From: JBARKJ01 sp963698885
GTDB taxonomy: Bacteria > Nitrospirota > JACRHJ01
NCBI GenBank assembly: GCA_963698885.1
Contig: CAVOSJ010000004.1
Span: 248,001-312,000, forward strand
Direction of reading: 5' to 3'
Length of the DNA stretch: 64,000 nucleotides
The notes beneath the pieces are model-generated. The model was not told the DNA's origin. It saw nothing but the letters and a program-made list of their open reading frames with translations, and made no database searches. Each line of letters opens with the position of its first letter. Within the stretch, counting starts at the first letter, position 1. Shown one piece after another: positions 45,671 to 54,380 of the stretch. A program made the position numbers and the translations under genes.

Positions 45671-46831
45671 TTAAAAGTTTCTTATATAATCCAAATACCC
45701 GTCGTAGTTCCGTTTCATCTCGGCCAGGCTGTCGCCTCCGAATTTCTCGCGCATGGCCTGTGCGATCACGAATGCCGCCGCGGCCTCGCCTACCACCGCC
45801 GCCGCGGGGACCGCGCAGGTATCCGAGCGCTCCACGGATGCCTTGAATGCCCGATGGCTCGTCGTGTCCACGGAATGCAGGGGCTTGTACAGGGTCGGTA
45901 TCGGCTTCATCGCCGCCCGGAGTATTATGTCCTCTCCGTTTGACATCCCGCCTTCGATGCCGCCAGCGTTGTCGGTCTTCCGGAAATACCCTTTCGCGCG
46001 GCTGTGGAATATCTCATCGTGCACCGCCGAACCCGGCCGCCTCGCCGCACCAAAGCCAAGGCCGATTTCCACCCCTTTTATCGCCTGTATGCTCATCAGG
46101 GCCTGGGCCAGCGCCCCGTCGAGCGTCTTGTCTCTCGATGCAAACGTCCCCAAACCCGGCGGGCATCCCAGTACCGTCACCTCGAATATCCCGCCCAGTG
46201 AGTCCCCGTCTTTCCTGGCCCGGTCTATAACTTCCATCATGTTCCGCGACGCGCCCTCGTCCGGACACCGCACCTCCGAAGCCTCCGCCCGTTTGAAAAG
46301 AGTGGCCGGCCTGCCTTTAAGCTCCGCGCGTATCCCGCCTATCTCCACCACCCAGCCAAGGACGGAAATCCCGAACTGGGAAAGCAGGGCTTTCGCCGCC
46401 GCGCCCACCGCTACGCGCATCGCGGTCTCCCTGGCGCTGGAGCGCTCCAGGACGTCCCTCGCGTCTTCGTGGCCGTATTTCATCATGCCCGCCAGGTCCG
46501 CATGGCCCGGACGGGGCCGGGTGACCGGCTCCGCTTTGCCGGAATCCGCGGGGTTTGTTGACATCCTCTCCTTCCAGTTCTCCCAGTCCCGGTTCTGTAT
46601 GACCAGGCCGACAGGCGCGCCGGTGGATTTCCCCCACCTGACGCCGGAGACGATCTTTGCAGCGTCCGACTCTATCTTCATCCGCCCGCCGCGCCCGTAT
46701 CCCTGCTGCCTGCGGATTAAGTCGCGCGATATCATATCTTCAGTCAGGTCAAGGCCCGCCGGAAGACCGTCGATTATCCCAAGCAGTTCCGGGCCGTGGG
46801 ATTCGCCGGAAGTAAGGTATCTAAGTGTCAT
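45671..46831 (-). CDS. aroC: chorismate synthase
   Basis: A 386-residue FMN-dependent enzyme making chorismate from EPSP. Signatures are GESHGPELLGIIDG near the start, RPGHADLAGMMKYGHEDARD, ERSSARETAMRVAVGA and GIEGGMSNGEDI, with the late RSDTCAVPAAAVVGEA. Length is normal. It is first in aroC-aroK-aroB, with a weak ribosome site before the ATG. Confidence 0.97.
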   Translation of the reverse strand: MTLRYLTSGESHGPELLGIIDGLPAGLDLTEDMISRDLIRRQQGYGRGGRMKIESDAAKIVSGVRWGKSTGAPVGLVIQNRDWENWKERMSTNPADSGKAEPVTRPRPGHADLAGMMKYGHEDARDVLERSSARETAMRVAVGAAAKALLSQFGISVLGWVVEIGGIRAELKGRPATLFKRAEASEVRCPDEGASRNMMEVIDRARKDGDSLGGIFEVTVLGCPPGLGTFASRDKTLDGALAQALMSIQAIKGVEIGLGFGAARRPGSAVHDEIFHSRAKGYFRKTDNAGGIEGGMSNGEDIILRAAMKPIPTLYKPLHSVDTTSHRAFKASVERSDTCAVPAAAVVGEAAAAFVIAQAMREKFGGDSLAEMKRNYDGYLDYIRNF

Positions 46832-46866
46832 TTGATAACCCTGCGTTTAATTTTTCTATCATAAAA

Positions 46867-46892
46867 AAAATGCGCCCCTACGGGCGCATTTT
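46867..46892. terminator. intrinsic terminator between pilQ and aroC
   Basis: An 11-bp stem (AAAATGCGCCC/GGGCGCATTTT) with a 4-nt loop, 28 nt after the pilQ stop. The A/T runs allow termination of the pil operon on the minus strand. Confidence 0.8.
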
Positions 46893-46919
46893 AAACCGTC
46901 ATATTTTAATTTGCAAGAG

Positions 46920-49457
46920 CTAAAGGGCCACGACCGGCTTCACCAGTTTCGGCGTAATGAATATCAGAAGCTCCGATTGGGGCTGGTTCACGACCTGGTT
47001 CTTGAACAGCCAGCCGAGGAGAGGTATCTTGCCGAGGAGAGGGACCTCCGACACGGAATTATCGGTAGTCTTGGTGAAGACCCCGCCCAGGACGATTGTA
47101 TCGCCGTCCTTTACGATCACGCTGGTGTTGACGGACTTGGTCTCTATCGAAGCGGTGGCCCCCGCCGGCGTTATGGTTGACGGGGTGTTGTCGGTGGCGA
47201 CTATGTCCATGGATATAAAGTCGTCGCCCGTGACGCGCGGCGTGACCGTAAGGCTCAGGTTTGCGTTCAAGGGCGTAGGAGCAGTCCCCGCCGCCGACGT
47301 GGTCTGGACGTACAGGGTAGTGCCCTGGACTATGGAGGCCGCTTTATTCTCAAGCGTCATGACCTTCGGCGCGGCCAGCGTCTCCAGTTTGTTGATCGCC
47401 TCTAATGCCTGTATCGTAAGGTCAAGGTTGACCCCTTTCAGGAGATGGCCCCAGGCAAAGCTGCCTGCCACGCCTCCAGCCGCAGCCGCCAGTTCTGACG
47501 GAATATTAATCGAATAATTAGGCGTAGCCCCGCCGGTACCCCCTATCCCCACCACGCCTGGGGTTGCGGTGGTTACTCCGGTTGCGGCTGAGCCTCCCAG
47601 CGCGCCGATGCTCGGGTTGTTCCCGCTATTCTTTGTGAGGCCCCAGGAGACGCCCAGAGACCTGCTGTAGCCCACGTCCACCGTCACTATACGCGCCTCT
47701 ATCATCACCTGCTTAACTTCCTTGTCCAGTATCCTTATCAGGTCCCCCGACCTGTCGAGATTGCGCCGTATGTCGGTAACGATAATCTCGTTGGTGCTCT
47801 CGTTCGATATGATTTCGCCTCTCGGGGAGAGGATCTTTTTTATCTTAGGCTCAAGCTCTGTCGCCTTCATGTAATTGATCTTGAACGTCATGGTATACAG
47901 GTCTTCCGCCTGCTGTTCCAGTTTCTTCCGCTCCGCCACCTGGAGCAGGTCGCGCCTTGTCTCGTCGTCCAGCCTTGCCTTCGAGGCCACCCTTAAGACG
48001 TTCCCGTCTATGCGCTTATCCAGGTTGTAAATCCGGAGAAGTATGTCAAGGGCCTGGTCCCAGGGGACGTTGTCCAGCTTTAAAGTGACCTTCCCCTTGA
48101 CGTCGGTGGGGTCCATTATCAGGTTCAAGCCCGCGACGTCCGCCAGAAGCTTTATTACCTTGTCGAGGTCGGCGTCCTGGACGTCAAAGGAGATCCTGCC
48201 GCCGGTATATTTCTTGTCCGGTGCGTCCATCAAATCCGCGCGGTCTGACGGGGCCCGGGTGGCAAGGGGCTTGGAAGAAAGAATAGTCTTACCCCCGGCG
48301 CGAGAGACATAGATATTAACGGGCGCGGGTGATTTCGCCTCGGACGGCCTGGATTTGACGTTCCGCGGCGCCACCGGTGCAGGGGCTTCTATTTTAGCTT
48401 CCCGTTCCGGCGCGCGAACGGGCGCCGGCTTGGGGGCTTCCGCCTTTGCCTTCGGCGCCGGGGCAGCTGGAGCGGCGGCGGCGGCGGGAGCTTTTTTCGC
48501 CATTACCGGCGGATGCACGCTCACCACCAAAGTCCTGCCCGAGTTTTCCACGTCATAATCGTAAGGTCCCTTCACGTCCAGGACTATCCGGACCTTCCGG
48601 GGCAGGTCCCTGTGCGCGGCCATCCGGACTTTTGCCAGCACCTTCCCGTTTACGTCGAAACTCTCTTTGGCCTTTACGGAATTCATGCCGATGAGGTCCA
48701 CGACGAGCCTGTTCGCGCCAAGCTTGAAAATTTCCGGCTTTTTAAATACCCCGTCCCCCTGGAGGCGCACGCCTGCGCTGTCCCCTTCTTTGAAGAGGGA
48801 GATACTGGTCAGCGTCTTTGCCTCGGGGAGCGGCGGACAAGATGACTTATGGCCGGGAGTGCCGACTGCGCACGCATCGGCCTTTGCGGGAGGCGCTGCC
48901 GGTTTGACGGCGGCTTTTTCGGGAGGAGCGGCAGGTCTTGCGACCTCGGCCTTCGCGACTTTCTCCGCTGGCGCGGGCGGCGCCTCGGGCGCCTTCGCCT
49001 CCGGGGTTACCGTACCTGGAAATACGTGTTTTTCGGTTTTGCTTAAGATAACGTTTATCGAAGACTCGTTCTGGGTTATTATGCTTTCGGCATCCGTGGT
49101 CAGCGCGATTTCGACCCTGGTTATCTGCTTTGCATTCTCCGCCTTATACGAAGTGATGTAGGATACCGGCCCTTTGTCCACGTTGAGCCTGCCCACTGCC
49201 TCGCCAGGCTCCACTCCCGCCAGGTCCAGTATAAGCTTCGGGGGGTCCTGCTGCCTCAGCGTTGTAAAAATGACCGGCGCGCCCGTGGTAATGACAACGG
49301 TGGTATTTTTATCGTTGTCAACGACGTCCACCTTCTTCAAGACGACAGGGCCTTCCTTCCCGGCCTCATACTCCCGCCCCCCGGCGCAAGCCGACAGAAA
49401 AAGAACGCATAACAATAAAAGCAGAAATGATTTTTTGAATTGGCCGGCGCCCGCCAT
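46920..49457 (-). CDS. pilQ: type IV pilus secretin PilQ
   Basis: An 845-residue outer-membrane secretin through which the pilus passes. The ATG at 49457 overlaps the pilP TAA. A lipoprotein-type signal ends LFLSAC. Two AMIN domains (about residues 40-140 and 210-320) are separated by Ala/Pro-rich linkers. STN/N0 (ISFDVQDADLDKVIKLLADV) and N1 domains follow, then the secretin domain (QVMIEARIVTVDVGYSRSLG; VIVKDGDTIVLGGVF; VPLLGKIPLLGWLF). The frame also runs upstream into pilP because of a frameshift there, so a 1119-residue fusion is not real. Confidence 0.93.
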   Translation of the reverse strand: MAGAGQFKKSFLLLLLCVLFLSACAGGREYEAGKEGPVVLKKVDVVDNDKNTTVVITTGAPVIFTTLRQQDPPKLILDLAGVEPGEAVGRLNVDKGPVSYITSYKAENAKQITRVEIALTTDAESIITQNESSINVILSKTEKHVFPGTVTPEAKAPEAPPAPAEKVAKAEVARPAAPPEKAAVKPAAPPAKADACAVGTPGHKSSCPPLPEAKTLTSISLFKEGDSAGVRLQGDGVFKKPEIFKLGANRLVVDLIGMNSVKAKESFDVNGKVLAKVRMAAHRDLPRKVRIVLDVKGPYDYDVENSGRTLVVSVHPPVMAKKAPAAAAAPAAPAPKAKAEAPKPAPVRAPEREAKIEAPAPVAPRNVKSRPSEAKSPAPVNIYVSRAGGKTILSSKPLATRAPSDRADLMDAPDKKYTGGRISFDVQDADLDKVIKLLADVAGLNLIMDPTDVKGKVTLKLDNVPWDQALDILLRIYNLDKRIDGNVLRVASKARLDDETRRDLLQVAERKKLEQQAEDLYTMTFKINYMKATELEPKIKKILSPRGEIISNESTNEIIVTDIRRNLDRSGDLIRILDKEVKQVMIEARIVTVDVGYSRSLGVSWGLTKNSGNNPSIGALGGSAATGVTTATPGVVGIGGTGGATPNYSINIPSELAAAAGGVAGSFAWGHLLKGVNLDLTIQALEAINKLETLAAPKVMTLENKAASIVQGTTLYVQTTSAAGTAPTPLNANLSLTVTPRVTGDDFISMDIVATDNTPSTITPAGATASIETKSVNTSVIVKDGDTIVLGGVFTKTTDNSVSEVPLLGKIPLLGWLFKNQVVNQPQSELLIFITPKLVKPVVAL

Positions 49458-50279
49458 TACTCCGCCTCCTTGTGCAAGGGTAAGACTACTTTGTTGGTCT
49501 CCACGTCGCCAAGGATGTCCTTGATATTTTCGGTAACGTAGACACTGTTTTCGGTGATCCTGGTAATCCTGCCCTGCTTGTCCCCGATCGGGCTCGCCCG
49601 TCTTGACCGTATAGCCCCGTCCGTCAGGGGTGATTATCATCGCCCTGAACCCCTTGGCATTCCAGCATATCGCCCTTACAATAAGCTTCTCGACCGGCAC
49701 CTTCTCAAGCGGCCTGGCGTTCTTCGATATCGGTGGACATACTTTCGGCACTTCAAACGGGGACATGAAAGGGTCTCTTTTGCCAAGCGACGAATAAACG
49801 TAGTCTTTCTCAGGGCCGGCGAGCACCCTCGTCTTCAATATCGAGGCCGCCTTCTCATAGAGGGCAATTTCCTCCTCCGCCCTGTCCGCGGCGTCCGAGT
49901 CTTTTTTCTTCCGGGCCGCTTCCAAAGATTTCTTGGCCTCGTCAAGCTTCAACTGTACATAAGATTCCGCCATGGACTGGGAAAGTTTAGTGTGCGCCGC
50001 GAAATCCTCCGGCGAGTTATACCGCACTTCCTTCCCCCCCTCAACCGTCTTTATCACGACCTGGTTCTGCTGCTCCGGCGCATTGGCCGTCTCATGCCCC
50101 GCTTCCCCCGCAGGCTTGGACTTCGCCTTCGCTCCCTTTTTTATAGGCGCGCCCATCCTCAGCGCAAACTTCGGCTGGGGCGCTGTCTGCGCCTGGTAAC
50201 GCCTGTAAAAGAAGGACCCCGCTGCCGCAATCCCCAGAACCACCACCAGTATGATTAATACCCTAGTCCTTTTTTCCAC
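49457..50279 (-). CDS. pilP: type IV pilus assembly protein PilP, single frameshift
   Basis: The sequence begins MEKRTRVLIILVVVLG (one membrane helix), continues with a charged Lys/Ala-rich helical region and the conserved GKRDPFMSPF. After GYTVKTGEP the frame is shifted. Dropping one base at about 49589 restores IGDKQGRITRITENSVYVTE and a stop (TAA) that overlaps the pilQ ATG. The corrected length is 273 residues, longer than classic PilP because of the N-terminal coiled region. PilP links the inner-membrane PilNO complex to PilQ. Confidence 0.8.
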
Positions 50280-50858
50280 TTACTTACCTCCGCCGGCCGT
50301 ATATGCCAGCACGGTGAGCTTGATCGGGAGGTTCATTTTAATGCCGCCCACGGTCCCGGAAGAGATATTCAGTTCCGAGACCGTCATCATCATCGGCATC
50401 CTGTCGATCTTCTCCATGAATTTTCCCAGGTCATGGTAGCCGCCGTTAACCTCAACGCTTATGGGCGTCTGGACATAAAGCCCGTCCGGCCCCGTTTCTT
50501 TGTCCCCGGCGTTCACCGATTTCACGGTAAGGCCGCTTGCCTTCGCCGCCCCCGATACGGCGTCCGGGGCTCCCTCGCCTTCCGCTGGCGACGGCAACCG
50601 CTGCGTGGCCACCTTCAGTTCCTGCTGGAGGCGCTCGTTTTCGGCCTTCAACTTTTTAAGCTTCCTCTGCATAATCTGGCTTTTTGATATTTCGCTTTCG
50701 TTCTTCTGGACGGTCGTCTCCAGGTCCGAAATAGTCTTGCTCCCCGGCAGATAGACATAATACATGAACGCGCCTATTATCAGCGCGGGCATAAAAAACA
50801 GGAGGAGTGTCTGCTGTTTCGGGGTAAGCTTCTTTATCTTATCCGCAATTATGCTCAT
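50280..50858 (-). CDS. pilO: type IV pilus inner-membrane protein PilO
   Basis: A 192-residue bitopic protein with a cytoplasmic N-terminus (MSIIADKIKKLTPKQQTLLL), one membrane helix, a coiled coil (SDLETTVQKNESEISKSQIM...) and a ferredoxin-like periplasmic domain (VNGGYHDLGKFMEKIDRM, VSELNISSG). It dimerises with PilN in the alignment complex. GGAGGAAAG precedes the ATG. It abuts pilP and follows pilN by 8 nt. Confidence 0.92.
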   Translation of the reverse strand: MSIIADKIKKLTPKQQTLLLFFMPALIIGAFMYYVYLPGSKTISDLETTVQKNESEISKSQIMQRKLKKLKAENERLQQELKVATQRLPSPAEGEGAPDAVSGAAKASGLTVKSVNAGDKETGPDGLYVQTPISVEVNGGYHDLGKFMEKIDRMPMMMTVSELNISSGTVGGIKMNLPIKLTVLAYTAGGGK

Positions 50859-50866
50859 CTTTCCTC

Positions 50867-51508
50867 CTACTTCTTCTTCGGCGCGGGTTTTGTAGCTGGC
50901 TTCGCGCCAGGCTTCGTACCAGGCTTCGTGCCGGGCGCCATCACCGGCTCCGGCAGTTCCTCATATCCGGCAAGCTTGCCCGATATTTTAAAGGTGTACC
51001 TGTCTTCCTTGGCGGTGGAAACGTCTTTCACGTCCTCCACCTTGATATTCGCGAAAGTAGGCAGCGCCTCCATCTTGTCCGCGAAAAGCCGCGCGTTTTT
51101 ATTGCTGTCCCGCGCTATGCCCTCAATGGTGAACAAGGGCCCTTTCACGGAAAGCGAGGTGAGCCAGACATCCCGCGTAATGGAGGCGTTTATGCCGTTT
51201 AAGAGCGGCGTCATGGGGACTTTTCTCTTTTCCAGCTCCTGTATCGTCTTGAGCTTCTGCTCAAGTGCGATCCGGCTCTTCTCGTAGGCTTCCGCCTCCT
51301 TGACCTTCTTCTTCATGACATCGAGCTGTTTTTGCGTCAGGGCCGCCTGATCCTTAAGGTCGGATTTTTTCGAATATATATGGATAGTCCCGTATGCGGC
51401 CAGAAGGACGGACAGGACGGTGACGCCCATCACCACTGCCCGGAGTTTCAGTATATTTTTATCTACCGCCTTGATCTTTTTATGCGGGAGGAGGTTTATC
51501 TTTATCAT
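50867..51508 (-). CDS. pilN: type IV pilus inner-membrane protein PilN
   Basis: A 213-residue protein. The conserved N-terminal MIKINLLPHKK binds PilM. A transmembrane helix, coiled coil and periplasmic domain (LNGINASITRDVWLTSLSVK) follow, then a Lys/Pro/Thr repeat tail (KPGTKPGAKPATKPAPKKK). The start overlaps the pilM stop (ATGA). Confidence 0.94.
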   Translation of the reverse strand: MIKINLLPHKKIKAVDKNILKLRAVVMGVTVLSVLLAAYGTIHIYSKKSDLKDQAALTQKQLDVMKKKVKEAEAYEKSRIALEQKLKTIQELEKRKVPMTPLLNGINASITRDVWLTSLSVKGPLFTIEGIARDSNKNARLFADKMEALPTFANIKVEDVKDVSTAKEDRYTFKISGKLAGYEELPEPVMAPGTKPGTKPGAKPATKPAPKKK

Positions 51509-52560
51509 TCTTTTAACCTCCTCAGGGCAAGCCCGACTACCACGGCGGCAGAGGGCGCGGAATTCTGCGCCGCATCCGGGTCCAGTTTCGGATCAAGACT
51601 TATATTCCTGAACGGGTTGGCCAGTTCCACCTCCACGCCTACCCTCTCGGCCAGCCGCTCCGGAAATCCCGCCATGAGCGCGGCGCCCCCGGAGAGTATC
51701 ACTCTGTCCACGTTCTCTATGCCGGTGGTGGCCCGGAAGAAGTCTATGGACCTCGCCGCCTCCGCCGTTATGTCTTCCGTCACCGAGTCGATCAGGGACT
51801 GCGCCCGCGAGAGGTCCACCCCCGCGGAATCGTCGCCTTTCTTCAGATTTTCCGCGGCGGCAAACCCGATGCCGAACTCCTTCTGAAGCGATTCGGTGTA
51901 GAGGTTTCCCCCGACGGAGCTGTCCCTGGTGAACACCGAGGCGCCGTCTTTTAATATGTTTATGTTCATTACCGCCGCGCCTACATTCACGAGCGCGTCC
52001 ACCCGGCCAGGCGATATCTCGTAATTGACCTCGAACATATTCTCCAGCGCGAAGGCGTCCACGTCCATTATCACCGGGTTCAGCCCGGCCTCGGTCACGA
52101 GCGTCACATAATCGTTTATCTTGTCTTTTTTGGCGGCGACCAGCACGACGTCCATCGTGTTGGCGCCCTCCTTCGCGGACGGGCCCAATATCTGGAAGTC
52201 AAGGTTGACGTCGTCGATGGCGAACGGTATATATTGCTCCGCTTCCCAGTTGATGGATTCGGAAAGCTCGTCCTCGCTCATCTCCGGGAGCGTTATCCGC
52301 TTCACGATTACCGAGTTTCCGGATACGCCTATGACCGCCTCCCTGACTTTTAACTGGGTCTCCTGCAGCAGTTCGGCAATGACCCCCGCGACCTGGGAGC
52401 GGTCCATAATCGCGCCGTCCACTATCGCCTCGGGGTCCAGCTCCCTGAATGCGTACTTCGCCAGTACCAGGTCCTTTCCGCGCTCCACAATCTGTGCGAG
52501 TTTCACGGTATGAGACCCGATATCAAGCCCGACTATTTGTGTTTTCCTGCCTAAGAACAC
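51505..52560 (-). CDS. pilM: type IV pilus assembly ATPase-like protein PilM
   Basis: A 351-residue actin/FtsA-like cytoplasmic protein. The GTG at 52560 (MFLGRKTQIVGLDIGSHTVK) is chosen because GAGG is 5 nt upstream; another GTG two codons earlier lacks spacing. Nucleotide-binding signatures are VGLDIGSHTVKLAQ, LVNVGAAVMNINIL and ILSGGAALMAGFPE. It binds ATP and PilN and forms the cytoplasmic ring of the pilus machine. It starts 24 nt after the helix-turn-helix gene. Confidence 0.94.
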   Translation of the reverse strand: MFLGRKTQIVGLDIGSHTVKLAQIVERGKDLVLAKYAFRELDPEAIVDGAIMDRSQVAGVIAELLQETQLKVREAVIGVSGNSVIVKRITLPEMSEDELSESINWEAEQYIPFAIDDVNLDFQILGPSAKEGANTMDVVLVAAKKDKINDYVTLVTEAGLNPVIMDVDAFALENMFEVNYEISPGRVDALVNVGAAVMNINILKDGASVFTRDSSVGGNLYTESLQKEFGIGFAAAENLKKGDDSAGVDLSRAQSLIDSVTEDITAEAARSIDFFRATTGIENVDRVILSGGAALMAGFPERLAERVGVEVELANPFRNISLDPKLDPDAAQNSAPSAAVVVGLALRRLKE

Positions 52561-52584
52561 GCGCACCTCGCTCTTTACCGGGAG

Positions 52585-52788
52585 TTACTGTTTATGCTTT
52601 ATTATCCGCTCTATCTCTTTCAAGTTCGCCGCGTGATAGAGCCTCCAGCCCCTCCAGTCCCTCTGCACGCCCGTTATGAGCCCTTCGTTTTCCCATCTGA
52701 AAAGAGTAGAACGTGAAATGTCATATAGCTCGCAGATATCCCTGGTCTTATATATTTTTTTATCCGTGTCCCTGCGCATCATGCTCAT
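52585..52788 (-). CDS. MerR-like helix-turn-helix regulator, small
   Basis: A 67-residue protein made almost entirely of a MerR-type DNA-binding domain (IYKTRDICELYDISRSTLFR, WENEGLITGVQ, WRLYHAANLKEIERI). There is no effector or dimerisation domain. Starts at 52788 and 52782/52779 are all possible. It is placed just before pilM on the same strand and may control the pilus operon or its own promoter, which carries a palindrome. It could alternatively be an Xis-like protein. Confidence 0.7.
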   Translation of the reverse strand: MSMMRRDTDKKIYKTRDICELYDISRSTLFRWENEGLITGVQRDWRGWRLYHAANLKEIERIIKHKQ

Positions 52789-52838
52789 AAGATATCCATT
52801 TGTAAAATTAATTTATTTTAACCATTTAATACGTATTG

Positions 52839-52873
52839 GTATACTAACTATACTTAAAATATTTGCATGTCAA
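52839..52873 (-). promoter_or_regulatory. promoter with palindromic operator before the HTH-pil operon
   Basis: Minus-strand TTGACA (52868-52873), 17-nt spacer, TAGTTA. The 15-bp inverted repeat GTATA-N5-TATAC (52839-52853) covers the -10 region, where a repressor would block RNA polymerase. The rest of 52874-53032 shows no gene. Confidence 0.45.
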
Positions 52874-53032
52874 GAAAATAATTATTAGGTGAAATTTATT
52901 TTTATCAAGTAATAAAGGCGGTTATCTACCAAAAGAAGGCGGCGGGAAACCTGGCGGCACAATATTTAGTGTTTTTTGAAGGAAAACGGACGGCCGTAAA
53001 ATTTTTTGCGGGCGGATTAAATATGCTTAATT

Positions 53033-53634
53033 TTAAAAGGTGCGTGTTCCTGCCAGCCTTTTGGCGGACATGCGGATGACTTCCGGCACGCCTTTATTCT
53101 TGCCTACGAAACGGAGGTCGCGTGTCCTTAGCTTCGGGAGGAACGTCAGCCCCATCGGCACGGGCGTCTTCGGGTTGTTCACCAGCGCGAGCGTTACGGA
53201 ATAAGATTTTATCCAGTCCTTGTTCCCGGCTATTTCCCGGAGCACCTCTTCGCTCACGTTCCTGGAAGCCGCGATTATCTCCACTTCATGCAGCGTGAGC
53301 TTCGGGTTAGTGAGCACGGCGAGCGCGACAACTGCTTGTTCGAGTCCTTGATGAGTATCATCCGGGCCTCCTGGTCGCCGTGCCTTGCCTGCTTTGAGCG
53401 CTCGCCCACGTCAAGCCTGAGAAGCCTCGCCTGAAGGCCCAGTTTATGCGCCTGGGCCTCTTCCTCTTGCTCATGTTCCTCGTGCTCCTGGCGCGCGCGC
53501 ATCGCCGTCAGCGCCGCTCCGGACATCTTATCCGTGTCAAAATCAGGGGCCTCTTCAAGGCTTGATTTTTTTTCCTCCGCCGCCCCGTCCTCTGGCAGGT
53601 CCGAGGCTTGCTTATCGTCTATCTCTTCAATCAT
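53033..53634 (-). CDS. LRV/HEAT-like repeat protein, single frameshift
   Basis: An acidic N-terminal region (MIEEIDDKQASDLPEDGAAE) leads into helical repeats. The frame breaks in NKQ/VVALAV near 53325, where one missing base (probably a G) would join the halves into 200 residues. The C-terminal half has IIAASRNVSEEVLREIAGNK and TLALVNNPKTPVPMGLTFLP, repeats common in small uncharacterised proteins of delta-type bacteria. Function is unknown. The start overlaps the tlyA stop (ATGA). Confidence 0.7.
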
Positions 53635-54374
53635 GGCTGCACCTTATGCATGTAAAGCAGGTATTCCAGGTTCCCCTTGGCGCCTCTCACGGGCGACTCC
53701 ATCCGGCCCAGCGCTTTCAAGCCTATCGACTCGGCAAAACTGATAACTTCGTGGAGGGCCGCCTCCCGCGCGCGCTCGTCCCGCACGATGCCGCCCTTAC
53801 CCACCCTCTCACGTCCCACCTCAAACTGCGGCTTCACCAGCGCGACGACCAAACCCCCGGGTTTCAGGTTCAGGTTTATCGGGGGCAGGATGAGCTTGAG
53901 CGATATAAAGGAGACGTCCACGGAGGCGAAATCCACAAGCTCGTCCAGGAACCCGGCGCCGGCATGACGAAAATTTGTCCGCTCGATCACGGACACGCGG
54001 GGGTCTTCCCTAAGCCTTTGGTCTATCAGCCCGTAGCCGACATCGACCGAATAAACCTTTTTTGCCCCCTCTTTCAGGAGGCAGTCGGTAAAGCCGCCGG
54101 TGGAAGCGCCTATGTCCGCGCATGTCAGCCCGGCGACTGAAATTTTAAAATTATCCAGGGCGGCCTTAAGCTTCAGCCCGCCGCGCGAGACGTAAGGCAG
54201 GCCTTCTATAATTTCTATCTTCGCATCCCCAGCGACCGGCTCCCCCGCCTTGACCGCTTTCCTGCCGTCAACTAACACCTGGCCGGCGAGTATCAGGGCC
54301 TGCGCTTTCTGGCGGGATTCGGCCAGCCCGCGTGCGAACATCTCTACGTCGAGCCTGTTTTTAGCTTCTTTCAA
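53631..54374 (-). CDS. tlyA: TlyA-family rRNA 2'-O-methyltransferase / hemolysin-like
   Basis: A 247-residue protein with an N-terminal S4 RNA-binding domain (RLDVEMFARGLAESRQKAQA) and an FtsJ-like methyltransferase domain (SRGGLKLKAAL, CADIGASTGGFTDCLL, VKPQFEVGRE). TlyA enzymes methylate 16S and 23S rRNA ribose; some were first described as hemolysins. It starts at TTG 7 nt after the dxs stop. The order xseB-ispA-dxs-tlyA is widespread. Confidence 0.92.
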   Translation of the reverse strand: MKEAKNRLDVEMFARGLAESRQKAQALILAGQVLVDGRKAVKAGEPVAGDAKIEIIEGLPYVSRGGLKLKAALDNFKISVAGLTCADIGASTGGFTDCLLKEGAKKVYSVDVGYGLIDQRLREDPRVSVIERTNFRHAGAGFLDELVDFASVDVSFISLKLILPPINLNLKPGGLVVALVKPQFEVGRERVGKGGIVRDERAREAALHEVISFAESIGLKALGRMESPVRGAKGNLEYLLYMHKVQP

Positions 54375-54380
54375 ATCCGG

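Noticed and set aside
46920..50279. A 1119-codon open frame that would be a PilP-PilQ fusion
   Set aside because: The middle is out-of-frame pilP. Dropping one base near 49589 restores the PilP C-terminus and a stop that overlaps a good pilQ ATG.
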